Assembly: GCA_902771225.1 (NCBI GenBank)
Contig: CACXWH010000007.1
Location: 1 to 50,080 of the forward strand
From: an uncultured Methanobrevibacter sp.
Lineage (GTDB): Archaea; Methanobacteriota; Methanobacteria; Methanobacteriales; Methanobacteriaceae
Direction of reading: 5' to 3'
DNA length: 50,080 nt
Both the position numbers and the translations under genes were made by a program. Of this stretch, positions 1-14,300 are shown in pieces. Each line of letters begins with the position of its first letter. The stretch's first letter is position 1. The notes beneath the pieces were generated by a model. That model was not told where the DNA came from, made no database searches, and saw nothing but the letters and a program-made list of their open reading frames with translations.

Positions 1-1059
1 TCAGTTTCATTAAGCTCATCTAAAAGAACCAAATCTTCACTAGAAACATAACAAATATCTTTTAATGCCTTAACTCTTAACATATCATTTAAAATTAATT
101 TATAAGATTCAACAAAACGATTAATAAAATCACTAGAATACTTATCACAATAAACAACATTTAAAAGATAATCATCATCTTTTTGAATAATTTCTACACT
201 TAAATCAGCAATCAAATCGCCCATATTATCTAATAAATCATTCTTATCAGCATTGTTGATAATTTCATCTGAATCTTTAGTCTTCATAACCCATTCTGGT
301 AAAAATTGGAATAGAATATCGGATTTAATTCCATATTTTTTTGCCAGTAACCTAAACGGATAATAATTATATCTTATAACCCCATAAACCATATCAGACA
401 GATATTCAAAACGGTCCCGGCCATTTTCAATAATATTAAATGAAACCTTTTCACTGCCTACAAAACGGGATAAGGTATAAGCAAAAACACTGCTAAATAA
501 AACATTCTCACTAACATTATGTTTTTCTATAAATGATTTAAGCAAATCTTTATCAATATCTAAATCAATTAAGGTGGATCCTGGACCATCAGCCAATACA
601 CTATCTAACAACTCACCAACATCATCAATATCAACTAGCATAGATTCATAAAATTCTTCTGCTCTACTATAATCATTATTTTCAGTAATTTGTTGATTAA
701 AAGCAGAAACTCTCAAGAAGGAATCATCCAAATCAACATCGCCGCCAACAAGAATAGTATGCAAATCTCGTTTAAAAACATCACTGGATAAAGCATCGAA
801 AATAATATGATGGAAAACAGCATATATAACAAAACCATCTTCTTCTTCAACAATTAAAGGAACATCAAAATTATCACTAACGCACATGCCTAAAATCGGA
901 TGTGCATCAAACATCACACCCAAAGCAGACCTAATATCCTCAACACTATACTCACTTGAAATATTCATTAATAAAGGAATTAAATAAGAATTTTCCTTAC
1001 TATTGGCCTTAATATCCAAGTAAACGTTTAACTGTGGTTCATTTAAAGGACAACCCTCA
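1..1059 (-). other. NRPS condensation domain C7 with two internal deletions
   Basis: C7 opens with CPLNEPQLNVYLDIKAN and keeps HHIIFDA. It is closely similar to C3 and C4 but lacks two internal blocks. About 38 residues are missing between FDVP and LIVEEE (near 865-875). About 28 residues are missing between NGRDRF and EYLSDMV (near 405-420), which removes the whole conserved SVGMFVNTLPLL motif. Both losses are multiples of three, so the frame stays open. The first residues of A7 (LLDELNET) lie at the window edge. Confidence 0.8.
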
Positions 1060-4000
1060 TCCAATGAGTATAAATTCAAATCAAAAGAAATATTTTCAAC
1101 ATTGTTTGCAATTGCATATGGGGTACGTAAACTTAAAATATCTCCTGCGGAAATATTAAAACCATCGAGATATGTTAATAATTTTATAGCAGTTAAAGAA
1201 TCACCGCCAAGATGAATAAAATCATCATAAACACCAATATTCTCAAGATTAAATACTTTTTCAAAAGCATCAACAATCAACTTTTCATCATTAGTCCTAG
1301 GAGCAACATACTCAACAACTAAAGAATCAAAATCAACTTCAGGTAAAGCATCCTTATCAACTTTACCATTAACAGTCAAAGGAACCTCATCTAACCTAAC
1401 AACATAAGATGGAACCATATAATCTGGTTTATGTTTAGCTACATAATCACAAACCAATTCTCTTAAATTACCCTCAAACTCCTCATCAGAAACTACAACA
1501 TATGCAACTAACTCATTATTACCATTATTATCCACAGTTTGAACGGTAACGTCCTCAACAAAATTAATACTCCTTATAACAGACTCCACATCACCCAATT
1601 CTACACGATTACCACGAATTTTAACTTGACTATCACGACGACCCACAATAGCTAATGTATTATCAGGCAACATCCTTACCATATCGCCTGTACGATACAT
1701 TATACTCCCATCAAATGGATTGTCAACAAATGATTTAACTGTTTCCTCTTCACGATTTAAATATCCATCAGCTATTTGATGGCCTGCCAGGTATAATTCT
1801 CCCACTGCACCATAAGGTACACGTCTACCTTCCTGATCTAAAATATAAGCTTTGGAGTTGTAATTTAAAATACCGATTGATGTGTCATCAGTTTTTTGGG
1901 ATATGTCTATTGATGTAATAAATGCAAATGCTTCTGTTGGTCCGTAGTCATCCATTACAATGTAGTTTTCTGGACTTTCGAATTTGCCTAATTTCTCTCC
2001 TCCTACTGATAAAACCTTCAATGAAGTATTATTAACATTTTGCATGAATAGTTTACTTACTTGGGTAGTTATGAATACATGCCCCACATTATTTCCAATG
2101 AGATACTCGTTTAATTTATCCATATCATATTTGATGTCTTCAGGTATGATGACTAATTGAGCACCAGAATATAAAACTTTGAATATTGACTTATATCCTG
2201 CATCAAAACCAATTGATGGATACAATGCATAAATATCACCATTCGTTAAGTTTTGAGCATCTGCATAATGGGCGGCTAAATTAAGAACAGATTTTCTAGT
2301 GATTTTTACACCTTTTGGGATGCCTGTAGTACCGCTGGTATAAAGAATGCCAGCCAAATTACCATAAACAACAGGCAAATATGATAAAGTACCAATACTC
2401 TCTTCAACAATACTAGAAACATTCACAAAAATACTATCGTTAGACAAATCATTTAAATGATTATAATTCTCATTGTCTGTAATGATAACTTTTGAATTTG
2501 AATCTTTTATCATGAACTCAATTCTTTCATCTGGAAGATTATTGTCTATAGGAACAGGAACAGCACCAATAGACAATACTGATAAAACACTGAATAAATA
2601 CCATTCAGAACGTCCACATACAAAGGCAACACAGTCATCAACATTAACTTCGGCTTGTTTTAATAATTCAACAATCTTAAATGCGATAAAAGCACCCTCA
2701 CCATAAGAATAAGAAATATTATCAAATGAAACAAGCGGATTGTCAGGATATTTGGATAAGTTATCATTAAAAGCATCTAAAACATCAGCATAATCCAAAT
2801 CATGATTAGTATCATTAAAACTATCTAAAAGTTCAACATCATCATTAGAAATATAATCAATATCACTCAAGGTTTCTTTATCTAATAATTGAACTAATAT
2901 TTCTTTTTTATCTAATAATTGAACTAATATTTCTTTAAATACATTTACAAAACGTTCCGCTGTGTCCTGACTAATTATATCATCATGATTCAAACTAACA
3001 AGAAAACCATCATCTAAATCATTAACAAAACATAACAAATCAGAAACACTATCTGCTCCATCACTAAAGACAATCTCATCACCAACACTAGTTGTATCAT
3101 TCAAATCATAATTATACTCAAAACTAACACTATTGGATAAACCAAACTCACTAGCAAGCAAGCGGAAAGGATAAACACTATTGCCCATAGATTCTAAAAT
3201 CAAATTAGAAACGCCTGATAAAAAATCACCAACAGAAGCATTAGTACAATCAACAAGAATAGGGATAGTACGAACAAACATGCCTAAAGCATCCTGACTG
3301 TAATCCTCATGACGACCATTCACAGTAAAAGTATAATAAACCTTATTCCCACCAATAAAACGTGAATAAGTATAAGCGAAAACAGCATTCAAGAAACTAC
3401 TAACAGTAATACCTTTATCATGAACAAAAGACAAAATATCCTCACGTACGCCACGAATAGGGAGACTAACACTACCTGCACAGCCGTCAACATCATCCAA
3501 CAAAGAAGAAACCTCATCAATATCAGCGAACATCTCCCTAAAGAAACCATAAGCAGCATCATAATCTGGCTTAAACTGTGAATCAAAAGAATCACGACTA
3601 GCATAAACAAAACCTAAATCAACCTTACCATCCAATTCTCCACTCAAAGCAAGTCCTAAATCCCTATTAATAATAACACGTGAAGTAGCATCACTAATAA
3701 TATGATGCATATCATAAACAATAAACATACCATACTTATTATCTACTATAAAGAAACGAGCTAAAGATTTTCCCAAATCAAAAGGTCTAGTTAAAGTAGA
3801 ATAATCATCTACATTTGTAATACTTATTTCTGGATAACTGTCACAAATCAATAAGGGCAAATAGCCAGTATCTAAAACACGACCTTTCAAAATAGGATGC
3901 TTCTCAATCAAGGCATGAATTGCATCTTTAAGTTCATCAACAGAATAATCACCAGTACATTCAAAAATGCCTGCAGTAGAATAAGCAGTATCTTTATCAT

Positions 4001-4424
4001 GAACTTTCTCATCTAGGTAAACACCTAATTGAGGTTCAGATAAACAGCAAACAATATTATCAAATTTATAATTGGCAATGAACCTTAACTCCTCTTTAAT
4101 ATTATCCAAGAAAATATCACTCAAATAAGTATTTTGGGCATAATCACCATTAATAACATAAGAATCACCAACGCGTGAAACATTAAACGTGATACCATAA
4201 GATTCAGAGTCTAATACATCACTACTAATCTCACCATAACCGTTATCATCTTCAGACAAATAATAATTAATAGACTCAAACAACTCATTTTTAAATACAA
4301 ATTCACTGCTTAAGAAATTAAAAGTAACTGGGCAATGTTTAAACTCCAATTCTTCAGTAGTATATATTAAAGAAGCATAATTCAAACCTAAATTATTAAC
4401 ATCCTTAAATGCCCTCTTAAGACT
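1..4424 (-). CDS. NRPS continuation: rest of E5, module 6 and C7 (partial, runs off left edge)
   Basis: This stretch is open in the -1 frame relative to the upstream 5244-residue NRPS reading frame. It has no start codon of its own. It begins with SLKRAFKDVNNLG, which directly continues the epimerization domain, and reaches the CPVTFNFL motif that ends E domains. It then encodes C6 (HHIISDA), A6 (TSGTTGIPKG, DDYGPTE, YRTGD, NGKVDK), T6 (LGGDSL near 1205), C7 (HHIIFDA) and the opening LLDELNET of A7 at the window edge. Two unusual features are a 10-residue duplication between C6 and A6 and two deletions in C7. If the frameshift is real, this part is not translated in frame. If it is a sequencing error, it is the C-terminal part of one protein of at least 6700 residues. 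Confidence 0.9.
1060..4049 (-). other. NRPS module 6 (C6-A6-T6)
   Basis: C6 starts with CCLSEPQLGVYLDEK and has HHIISDATS and ALGMFVRTIPIL. It is distinct in sequence from C3, C4, C5 and C7, as expected for a C domain that accepts a D-configured donor from E5. A6 has IGFDAGYK, TSGTTGIPKG, DDYGPTEA, YRTGD and NGKVDK (pocket code by eye D-A-K-V-S-G-D-A-F-K). T6 is HLGGDSLTAI. A 30-bp tandem duplication lies in the C6-A6 linker. Confidence 0.8.
2877..2936. repeat. 30-bp perfect tandem duplication in NRPS C6-A6 linker
   Basis: The unit containing TCTAATAATTGAACTAATAT occurs twice back to back (2877-2906 and 2907-2936). On the coding strand it duplicates ten residues (KEILVQLLDK), keeping the frame. 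No other linker in this synthetase has the doubled form. Confidence 0.9.
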
Positions 4425-7400
4425 ATAAACACATCATAACCGTTATACACTTTAACAGGAACAGGATATTGGCTTGTAAACCATCCCACTGTTCTGTTAA
4501 GATTAGCAACACTATCATCACGACCATAAGACTCACGATTAAAAATAATATCTTTATTATATGTTTTTTTATATGCTCTGCTGATTGCTAAAGCTAAATA
4601 TTCATCTTCAGACAACATCAACAAATTATCCGCATCAAAATCTATATCCACATTAAAAGAGAATATATTTGTTGGGCCCATAATAAGTGAATCATCCAAT
4701 AAAGCATTAACACTTAACCAATGCTGTTTTTCATCATCAGAAATATTATCAACTAAATTTTTAACATTATCTACCCACATCTTATATGGATAAGGTTTTA
4801 CAATATCAATTCTTTCATTTTTAAGCAATTTATAATAAATATTTGTCAAATCACTAAGCAGAATATGCCAGCTCACACCATCAATAATCAAATGATGAAT
4901 AACAATCAAAAGATAATCTTCATCATCATAATGAACTAAATTAACATCTAACAATTTATTTTCAATATCCAGGGATTGTGTAGATTTCACAAAAATATCG
5001 CGCATATTTTCTTCTAAATCATCATTAATGTTATATTCATTTATATTACAGACTGTTGAATTAATTGGCAGAATTTCCTGTTTTATATTATTGTTAATGA
5101 TTTTATAGTGTGCTCGTAACATATCATGAATATTGCATAACTCATTAAAGGACTTCTGCAAAATATCCCTATCACAATCAACATTAAATTTTAAAACAAA
5201 TTCTTGAGCATAATTATTCAAATTAACCTGATCAAAGAAATAACTTTGAATAGGAAGTAAATCAACAACACCTTCCATAGTGTCATAATGTATTGTTTCT
5301 ATGTTTTCATTAACATGTTGTGCAATCAAATAAGGTTTTTTATAATTCAATATGTCTCGTGCACTGCAATGAATACTATTTTTCTCCAAAAGTGAACTAA
5401 CACGAATAGCACTAATAGAATCTCCACCCAACTGCACAAAATCATCATATAAACCAATATTTTTTTGATTAAATACACTTTCAAAAATATTGACAATATG
5501 TTTTTCAGTTTCGTTTGTTGGTGCAACATATTCTGCACGTAAAACATCAAAATCAACATTTGGCAAAGCATGTTTATCTACTTTACCATTAACAGTTAAA
5601 GGAACCTCATCTAATTCAACAACATAAGATGGAATCATATAATCTGGTTTACGATTAGCCACATAATCACAAACAAATTCTCTTAAATTACCTTCAAAGC
5701 CATCATCATACACTACAACATATGCAACTAACTCATTATTACCATCATTATCCACAGTTTGAACAGTAACGTCCTCAACAAAACCGATACTCCTTATAAC
5801 AGATTCCACTTCATCAAGCTCCACACGATTGCCACGAATCTTGACCTGACCATCACGACGACCAACAATACCAAGACTGCCATCGGGTAAAAACCTTACC
5901 ATATCACCAGTCTTATAAATACGATCATAACCCACATCATCATCAAAGGAATTATCGAAAAATACTTTGGAATTTTCATCTTCCCTATTTAAATATCCTT
6001 TAGTTAACTGAGCACCTGATAGATATAATTCTCCTACAGCACCTAAAGGTACACGACGACGTTCACTATCTAAGACATAACCTTTAACATTACTAACAAA
6101 ATGACCAATACTGGAATTATCATTACGTCTATTAGCAAATATGCTAGTAGATATAGCTAAATTTTCAGATGGACCATATGACTCAAATGGTCCAATAGAA
6201 TCAGGTGCATTCAACTCACCTAACTTCATACCACCAAAACATAAAAGCTTAATAGTGGTCTCCATACCACTTTCAGCAAACAACTTACCCACCTGACTTG
6301 TAATATAGGTATGAGTACAATTATGTTCAACAAAATAATCATTTAAAGCTTTTAAATCCAACCTAATATCTTCCGGCACCACATACAATGACCCACCAGA
6401 AACAATTGGTGAATACAAAGCATGAACATGCATATCAAATACATAAGAACAGTGCATACCATAAACATCATCAGGGGTGAAATCAGTTTCATTCACATAC
6501 CATAAAACAAAATTATTAATAGCCTGACGGCTAACTAAAACACCTTTAGGAGTACCTGTAGTTCCACTTGTATATAAAACACAGGCAACATCGTCCACAT
6601 CAACACTAACATTATCCAAATGATTCAAACTACTAATTTCTCCATTAAGACTATCTACATTTAAAATATTAATATCAAGTCCATTATCTAAAATAATTTC
6701 ACGCATGCGCTCTTCAGATTTATTACTAACTATAACAACTTTAGATTTTGTGTCTTTTAACATTAGAACAATACGTTCATCCGGATAATCTGTATCAATA
6801 GGAACATAAACACCACCCATTGACAAAACACCCAAACTAGCTAATAAAAACCACTCAGAACGCTCAACAAACAAAGCAACAAAATCCTGCCGAGCAACAC
6901 CCAAAACATTTAAACCATGGGCAATTTCATTAGCAATAAAAGCACTCTCGCCAAAAGTAAAAGACTTATTTTCATAGCCTACCAAGACATTATCTTCATA
7001 TTTTTCAAGATTATCATTAAATGCATCTAAAACATCACAATATTCAAAAGTATGATCAGTATCATTAAACTCATCTAAAAGAACCAAATCATCACAAGAA
7101 ATATATGAAATATCACTTAATCCCTTAACATTTAACATCTCATTTAAGATAAATTTATAAGATTCAACAAAACGATCAATAAAAACACTAGAATATTTAT
7201 CGCAATAAACAACACTTAAAAGATAATTATTGCCTTTCTGAATAATCTCCACATTTAAATCAGTGTTCAAATCACTCATACCATTTAATAAATCATCCTC
7301 ATCATCATCTCTAATAGTATCATCAAAATCATTAGTATCAATAACCCAATCAGTTAAAAATTGGAAAATAATATCAGACTTAATATCATACTTATTTGCC

Positions 7401-8319
7401 AATAATCTAAATGGATAATAATTATATCTCATAACCCCATAAACCATTCTAGAGACATACTCCATAAAAGAGTCAATATCCTGATTTTTACAATTAACCA
7501 ATAAAGGTAAAGTATTAACAAACATGCCTACAGAATCAAAATTATCAAATCTGTCACGGCCATTTTCCACAATATTAAATAAAACATTATCACTACCTAC
7601 AAAACGAGACAAAGTATAAGCAAAAACACTACTAAAGAAAACATTCTCACTAACATTATGTTTTTCTAAAAATGAATTAAACAATTCATTATCAATATCC
7701 AAATCAATTAAGGTAGAACCGGGACCATCAGCCAAAACACTATCTAACAACTCACTAGCATCATCAGCATCAGCTAGCATAGACTCATAAAATTCCTCTG
7801 CTTCAGCATAATCACTACTTCCAGTAATTTGCTGATTAAAAGCAGAAACCTTCAAGAAAGAATCATCCAAATCAACAACTTTACCTTCAAGAATATGCTG
7901 TAAATCTTGTTTAAATATTGCTTTTGATAAACCATCGAAAATAATATGGTGGAAAACAGCAAATAAATTATAATCCTCATTGTTTTCAACTATTAAAAAT
8001 CTACATAAACTTTCAGACAAATTAAATGGTTTAGATAAAAATTCCACAATAAATTCATCATCTACTTCTTCAGATACAACATCAAATAATGGTTTAGAAC
8101 CCTTAACTAAATAAGGAACATCCTCCTTATCACTAACACTCATACCCAAAATAGGATGAACATCCAACATACTCTCTAAAGCACTGATAATTGCATCAAT
8201 CTTATATCTTCCAGATATATTCATTATAAGGGGAATAAGATATACATCGGTTTTATCATTGGCTTTAATATCCAAATAAACATTTAATTGAGATTCGTTT
8301 AAAGGACAACCATCATCTA
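4050..8319 (-). other. NRPS module 5 with epimerization domain (C5-A5-T5-E5), frameshifted
   Basis: C5 has HHIIFDG and SVGMFVNTLPLL. A5 has VFDMHVHA, TSGTTGTPKG, ESYGPSEN, YKTGD and NGKVDK (pocket code by eye D-M-H-T-C-G-S-A-I-K). T5 reads LGGDSISAIR; the GGDSI form is typical of carrier domains that precede E domains. E5 follows with LLPIQSYFF, HHLIIDGVSW and NRTVGWFTSQYPV, then CPVTFNFL after the frameshift at about 4424-4427. An active E5 would give a D-residue at position 5 of the assembled chain. It is the only E domain in the window. Confidence 0.85.
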
Positions 8320-11300
8320 AAGAATAAATATTCCAATCAATAGGGAATTTATTAAGATTTTCAGCAATTAATTTTGGAGTTTTTAAACTTAAAATATCTG
8401 CTACATTAATATTAAAATCTTCTATATAACTTAATAAACGAATAGCAGTTAAAGAATCCCCACCAAGACGAATAAAATCATCATAAATACCAATCTTATC
8501 TTGGTTAAAGACTTTTTCAAATGCATTAACAATTATTTTTTCATTCTCATTAACAGGCGCAACATACTCTGTATGTAATGCATTCAAATCAACTTTAGGC
8601 AATGCACTCTTATCTACCTTACCATTAACAGTCAAAGGAATCTTATCCAACTCAACAACATAAGATGGAACCATATAATCAGGCTTTTGGTCCCTTACAT
8701 AATCTTGAACACGATCCAATAACTCGATATTTTCTAAATCACTAGATAAAACTACATATGCTGCCAACTCATTATTACCATTATTTTTTACAGTTTGTAC
8801 AGTAACATCATCCACATAATCAATTTCACGAATTACTGATTCAATATCTAATAACTCTACACGATTTCCTCTGATTTTAACCTGATTATCTCGACGATTA
8901 ATAAAACCAATACTTCCATCAGGCAATAATCTGACAACATCGCCAGTATTATACATTCTTTCATACCCTTTAATATCGCCATCAAATGGATTTGCAAAGA
9001 ATGCTTTTTCACTTTCATCAGGATTATTTATATATCCTTTACTTATCTGATAACCTGAAATATATAATTCACCAACAGCACCACAAGGAACCTTATTTTG
9101 ATTTTTATCCAAAATATATCCTTTAGTATTATAATTAATGAATCCAACAGATGAATCATCAATTTTATCAACCACATCAGTAGAAGTGATGGATAAAACC
9201 GTTTCTGTTGGACCATAGACATCGCTTAAAACATATTCTTTTGGAGGTACAATATGTCCTAATTTTTCACCAATGGCTTGAATATGTTTAATAGAAGTGT
9301 CCCTAATATTTTCACAGAATAATTTAGCCACAGGAGTAGAAATAATACTGTGAGTCACGCCATGCCTAATGAAAAACTTATTCAATTCATCAATATTTAA
9401 ACGGACCTCGCTAGGAACAATAGTGGTTGCACCACCAACAACAATAGAGGAATACATTGCCAATGTCACATCAAAACCTAAAGATGAAAATACTCCATGA
9501 ACATCGTCCCTGCCAAATCCTGCAACATCCACATAGAACTCCACCATATTATAAATTCCCAATCTAGTTGCCAATACTCCTTTTGGAGTTCCTGTAGTTC
9601 CTGAAGTAAAATGAATACAGGCCACATCATCAAAACTAGAATCCACATAATCTAATTTCAACAAAGATCCTGCACTATTTTCCAAGCAAGAAACATTAAT
9701 AACATCAAAATCACCAGCAATATCACCAATTATATCATCTACTCTTTTTTGGAATGCATCTGTAGTAATAATGGTCTTAGAATTACATTTCTCAATCATA
9801 AATTTAATATAATTATCCGGATAATTCTCATCAATAGGAACATAAGCACAACAGCATGATAAAACTGCCATGCTGGCAAATAAAAACCATTCAGAACGTG
9901 GAACAAACAAAATTACGGGGTCCTGACGAGAAACACCACAACTATTCAACATACTGGCAATTTCATTAATTATAAAAGCACTTTCACCATAAGTATACGA
10001 CTTATCTTCACATTTCATTAAAATATTATTGGGATATTTGATTAAATTATCATTAAAAGCATCCAAAACATCAACATAATCCAAAACATGAGCAGTATCA
10101 TTATAGGCATCTAAAAGAGCAAGATCATCACAGGAAACATAAGAAATATCACTTAACTCCTCAAAATTTAAAATATCATTTAAGATAAACTTATAAGATT
10201 CAACAAAACGATCAATAAAAGCACCGGAATACTTATCAGAATAAACAACACTTAAAAGATAATCATTGCCCTTCTGTATAATCCCTGCACTTAAATCAGC
10301 AATCAAATCGCTCATGTCATCCAATAAATCACCATCATCAGAATCAATATTCTCCCTAACAGATTTAATAATATTTACATCAGAATTATCATTATCCATA
10401 ACCCAACCAGGTAAAAATTGGAATAAGACATCTGACTTAATATCATATTTTTTTGCTAGTAATCTAAATGGATAATAATTATGCCTCATAACACCATAAA
10501 CCAAATCAGACACATACTCCACAAAAGAACAAATATCCTGATTTTTACAATCAATCAATAAAGGCAAAGTATTAACAAACATGCCTAATGAGTCATAATT
10601 TCCAAGACGGTCACGGCCGTTCTCTACAATATTAAATGAAACCTTCTCACTGCCTACAAAACGAGACAGGGTATAAGCAAAAACACTACTAAATAAAATA
10701 TTCAAACTAACATTATGCTTCTCTAAAAATGAATCAAGTAAATCATAATCAATATCCAAATTTATCGAACTAGAGCCCGGACCATCAGCCAATACACTAT
10801 CTAATAATTCACCGGTATCATCGATATCTGCTAGCATTGACTCATAAAATTCTTCCGCTTTATCATAATCATTACTTTCAGCAATTTGCTGGTTAAAAGC
10901 AGAAGCTCTCAAGAAGGAATCATCCAAGTCAACAACTCCGCCGTCAAGAACAGTGAATAAATCTCGTTTAAAAACATCATTGGATATAGCATCAAAAATG
11001 ATATGGTGGAAAACAGCATATAAAACAAAACTATCCTCTTCTTCAACAATCAAGAACCTAGATAAACTGTCATACAAATCAAAAGGTTTTGTTAAAAACT
11101 CAGTAATAAAATCATCATTAACATTTGATTCAACAATAATAGAAGGCATAGATCCTTTAATTAAATAAGGAACATCAAAATCATCACTAACACACATACA
11201 TAAAACTGGATGCGCATCAAACATCACATTCAAAGCAGACTTAATATCCTCAATAGAATATTTTGCTGGAATATTCATAAATAAAGGAATTAAATAAGCA

Positions 11301-14300
11301 TCCTTTTTATCATTAGCCCTTATATCCAAGTAAACATTTAATTGGGGTTCATTTAAAGGACAACCGGAATCCAAAGAATAAACATCCAAATCAAAAGAAA
11401 TATTCCTAACACTACCTGCAATAGCATAAGGAGTACGCAAACCTAAAACATCACCAGCAGAAATATTAAAACCATCAAGATAAGTCAACAATTTAATAGC
11501 AGTTAAAGAATCACCGCCAAGACGAACAAAATCATCATAAATACTAATATTCTCTCGACTAAACGCTTTTTCAAATGCGTCAACAATTGCTTTTTCAGTT
11601 TCATTACTAGGGGCAACATACTCAACAGATAAACTAGCAACATCCACATTAGGCAAAGCACTTTTATCAACTTTACCATTAACATTCAAAGGAATATGAT
11701 CCAATTTAACAACATATGAAGGAACCATATAATTAGGTTTATGCTCAGCCACGTAATTACAAACAGAATTCAATAATTCAATATTATCTAAATCAGTAGA
11801 TAATACCACATATGCTATTAATTCTCTAATACCATCATTATCTAATGTCTGAACAGTAACGTCTTCTACAATATCAATATTTCTTATAACAGATTCTACT
11901 TCACTGAGTTCTACACGATTACCTCTAATTTTAACCTGAGTATCACGACGGCCTATAATATCAATACTGCCATCAGGTAAAAATCTACCCATATCACCAG
12001 TACGATACAATCTGTTAAAACCCTCATCATCCTCATAAGGATTATCAACAAAAGCATGATTAGTTTCCTCGTCACGATTCAAATAGCCACGAGCAAGCTG
12101 ATAACCACCAAAATATAACTCACCAACAGCACCAACAGGAACACGCCTTAAATCATTATCTAAAATATAACTTTTAACATTAAAATTAACAAAACCCACA
12201 GAAGAGGGATCCACTTTATCAGAATTATCAATTGAACAAACATAAGCAAATGACTCAGTTGGACCATAACTATCAATAACGCGATAAGCTTCGCTACAAA
12301 CAAAATCACCTAACTTTTCACCACCAATATGTAAAACATCCAAAGAAGTATCATCAACACTCTTCATAAACAACTTAGCTACTGGAGTAGGAATGGCGGC
12401 ATGAGAAACATTATGGTCAATAAAATAATCATTTAACTTCAACATATCCAATTTAATCTCATCAGGTATAACAGCCAAACATGCGCCTGCAGTGATAACT
12501 ACATCAATAACGAAAGTGCTCATATCAAATCCAATTGCAGAATACAAACCATAAACATCATTTTCATCCAAGCTATGCATCTCAATATAATTTTCAGAAA
12601 CGTTAATTAATGATTTACGAGTATTTTTAACACCTTTGGGAACTCCGGTAGTACCACTAGTATACAAAATACAAGCCAAATCACCATAAACAACAGGTAA
12701 ATACTCTAAACTACCAATATTCTCATTAATAATATTGGAAATATTTAAAAGAACACAATCACTTATTTCATCAGCCCTATTATAAGTTTCATCACTAACA
12801 ATAACAACTTTACAATCACTATCTCCTAAAATATAACTCAAACGTTCATTAGGCAAACCATCATCTAAAGGAACAAAAACACTACCTACTGATAAAATAC
12901 CCAAAACAGAAAATATATACAATTCACTACGAGGCACTAAAAAACCAACACAATTTCCCGATTCAACACCCAAATCAGTTAAAGATTTGGCAATTTTGTC
13001 TGCTATAAAAGCACCCTCACCATAAGAATAAGAACGATTCATATATGTAACCAAATCCTTATCTGGATTCTTAACTAAATTAGTATTAAAAGCATCTAAA
13101 ACATCATCATAGGGAAAATCATGCTCAGTATTATTAAACTCATCTAAAAGAACCAAATCATCACTAGAAACATAAGATATATCACCCAACGCCTTAACAC
13201 ACAACATATCGTTTAAAATAGCCTTATAAGATTGAACAAAACGATTAATAAAATCACTAGAATATTTATCAGAATAAACAACACTTAAATGATAATTATT
13301 GCCTCTCTGAATAATTTCCACACTTAAATCAGCGATTAAATCACCCATATTATCCAATAAATCATTCTCATCAATATCCCAAATTGTATCATCAGAATCA
13401 TTATTGTCTCTAACCCATTCAGGTAAAAATTGGAAAATAATATTGGACTTAATATCATACTTATTTGCCAGTAATCTAAATGGATAATAATTATATCTCA
13501 TAACACCATAAACTATATTGGATACATACTCCATAAAAGAGTTAACATTCTGATTTTTACAATCAACCAATAAAGGCAACGTATTAACGAACATGCCTAC
13601 AGAATCAAAATTATTAAATCTGTCTCGGCCATTTTCTACAATATTAAATAAAATCTTTTCACTGCCTACAAAACGAGACAAGGTATAAGCAAAAACACTG
13701 CTAAATAAAACATTCTCACTAATATTATGTTTTTCTAAAAATGAATTAAACAATTCATTATTCATATTCAAATCAATTGAAGTAGATCCTGGACCATCAG
13801 CTAAGACACTATCTAATAATTCAACAGTATCGTCAATATCGGCCAGCATAGATTCATAAAATACTTCTGCTTGAGTATACTCATTACTTTCGGCAATTTG
13901 CTGGTTAAAAGCAGAAGCCTTCAAAAAGGAATCATCCACGCCAACAACTCTTCCGCCAAGAATAGTATATAAATCCCGTTTAAAAACATCACTGGATATA
14001 GCATCGAAAATAATATGGTGGAAAACAGCATATAAAACAAAACTACTTTCTTCTTCAACAATTAAGAACCTGCATAAACTATCGTGCAAATCAAATGGTT
14101 TTGTTAAAAATTGAGTAATAAAATCATTATTAACATCAGATTCAACAATAATAGAAGGTTCAGATCCTTTAATCAAATAAGGAACATCAAAATCATCACT
14201 AACACACATGCCTAAAATCGGATGGACATCAAACATCACACCCAAAGCAGTCCCAATATCATCAACACTATACTCGCCCGAAATATTCATAAATAAAGGA

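Noticed and set aside
4418-4432. Programmed -1 ribosomal frameshift to join the two NRPS parts
   Set aside because: The zero-frame sequence around the switch is g-ttt-ata-gtc, which does not match an X-XXY-YYZ slippery heptamer, and I saw no obvious stem or pseudoknot after it. Mutation or sequencing error is simpler.
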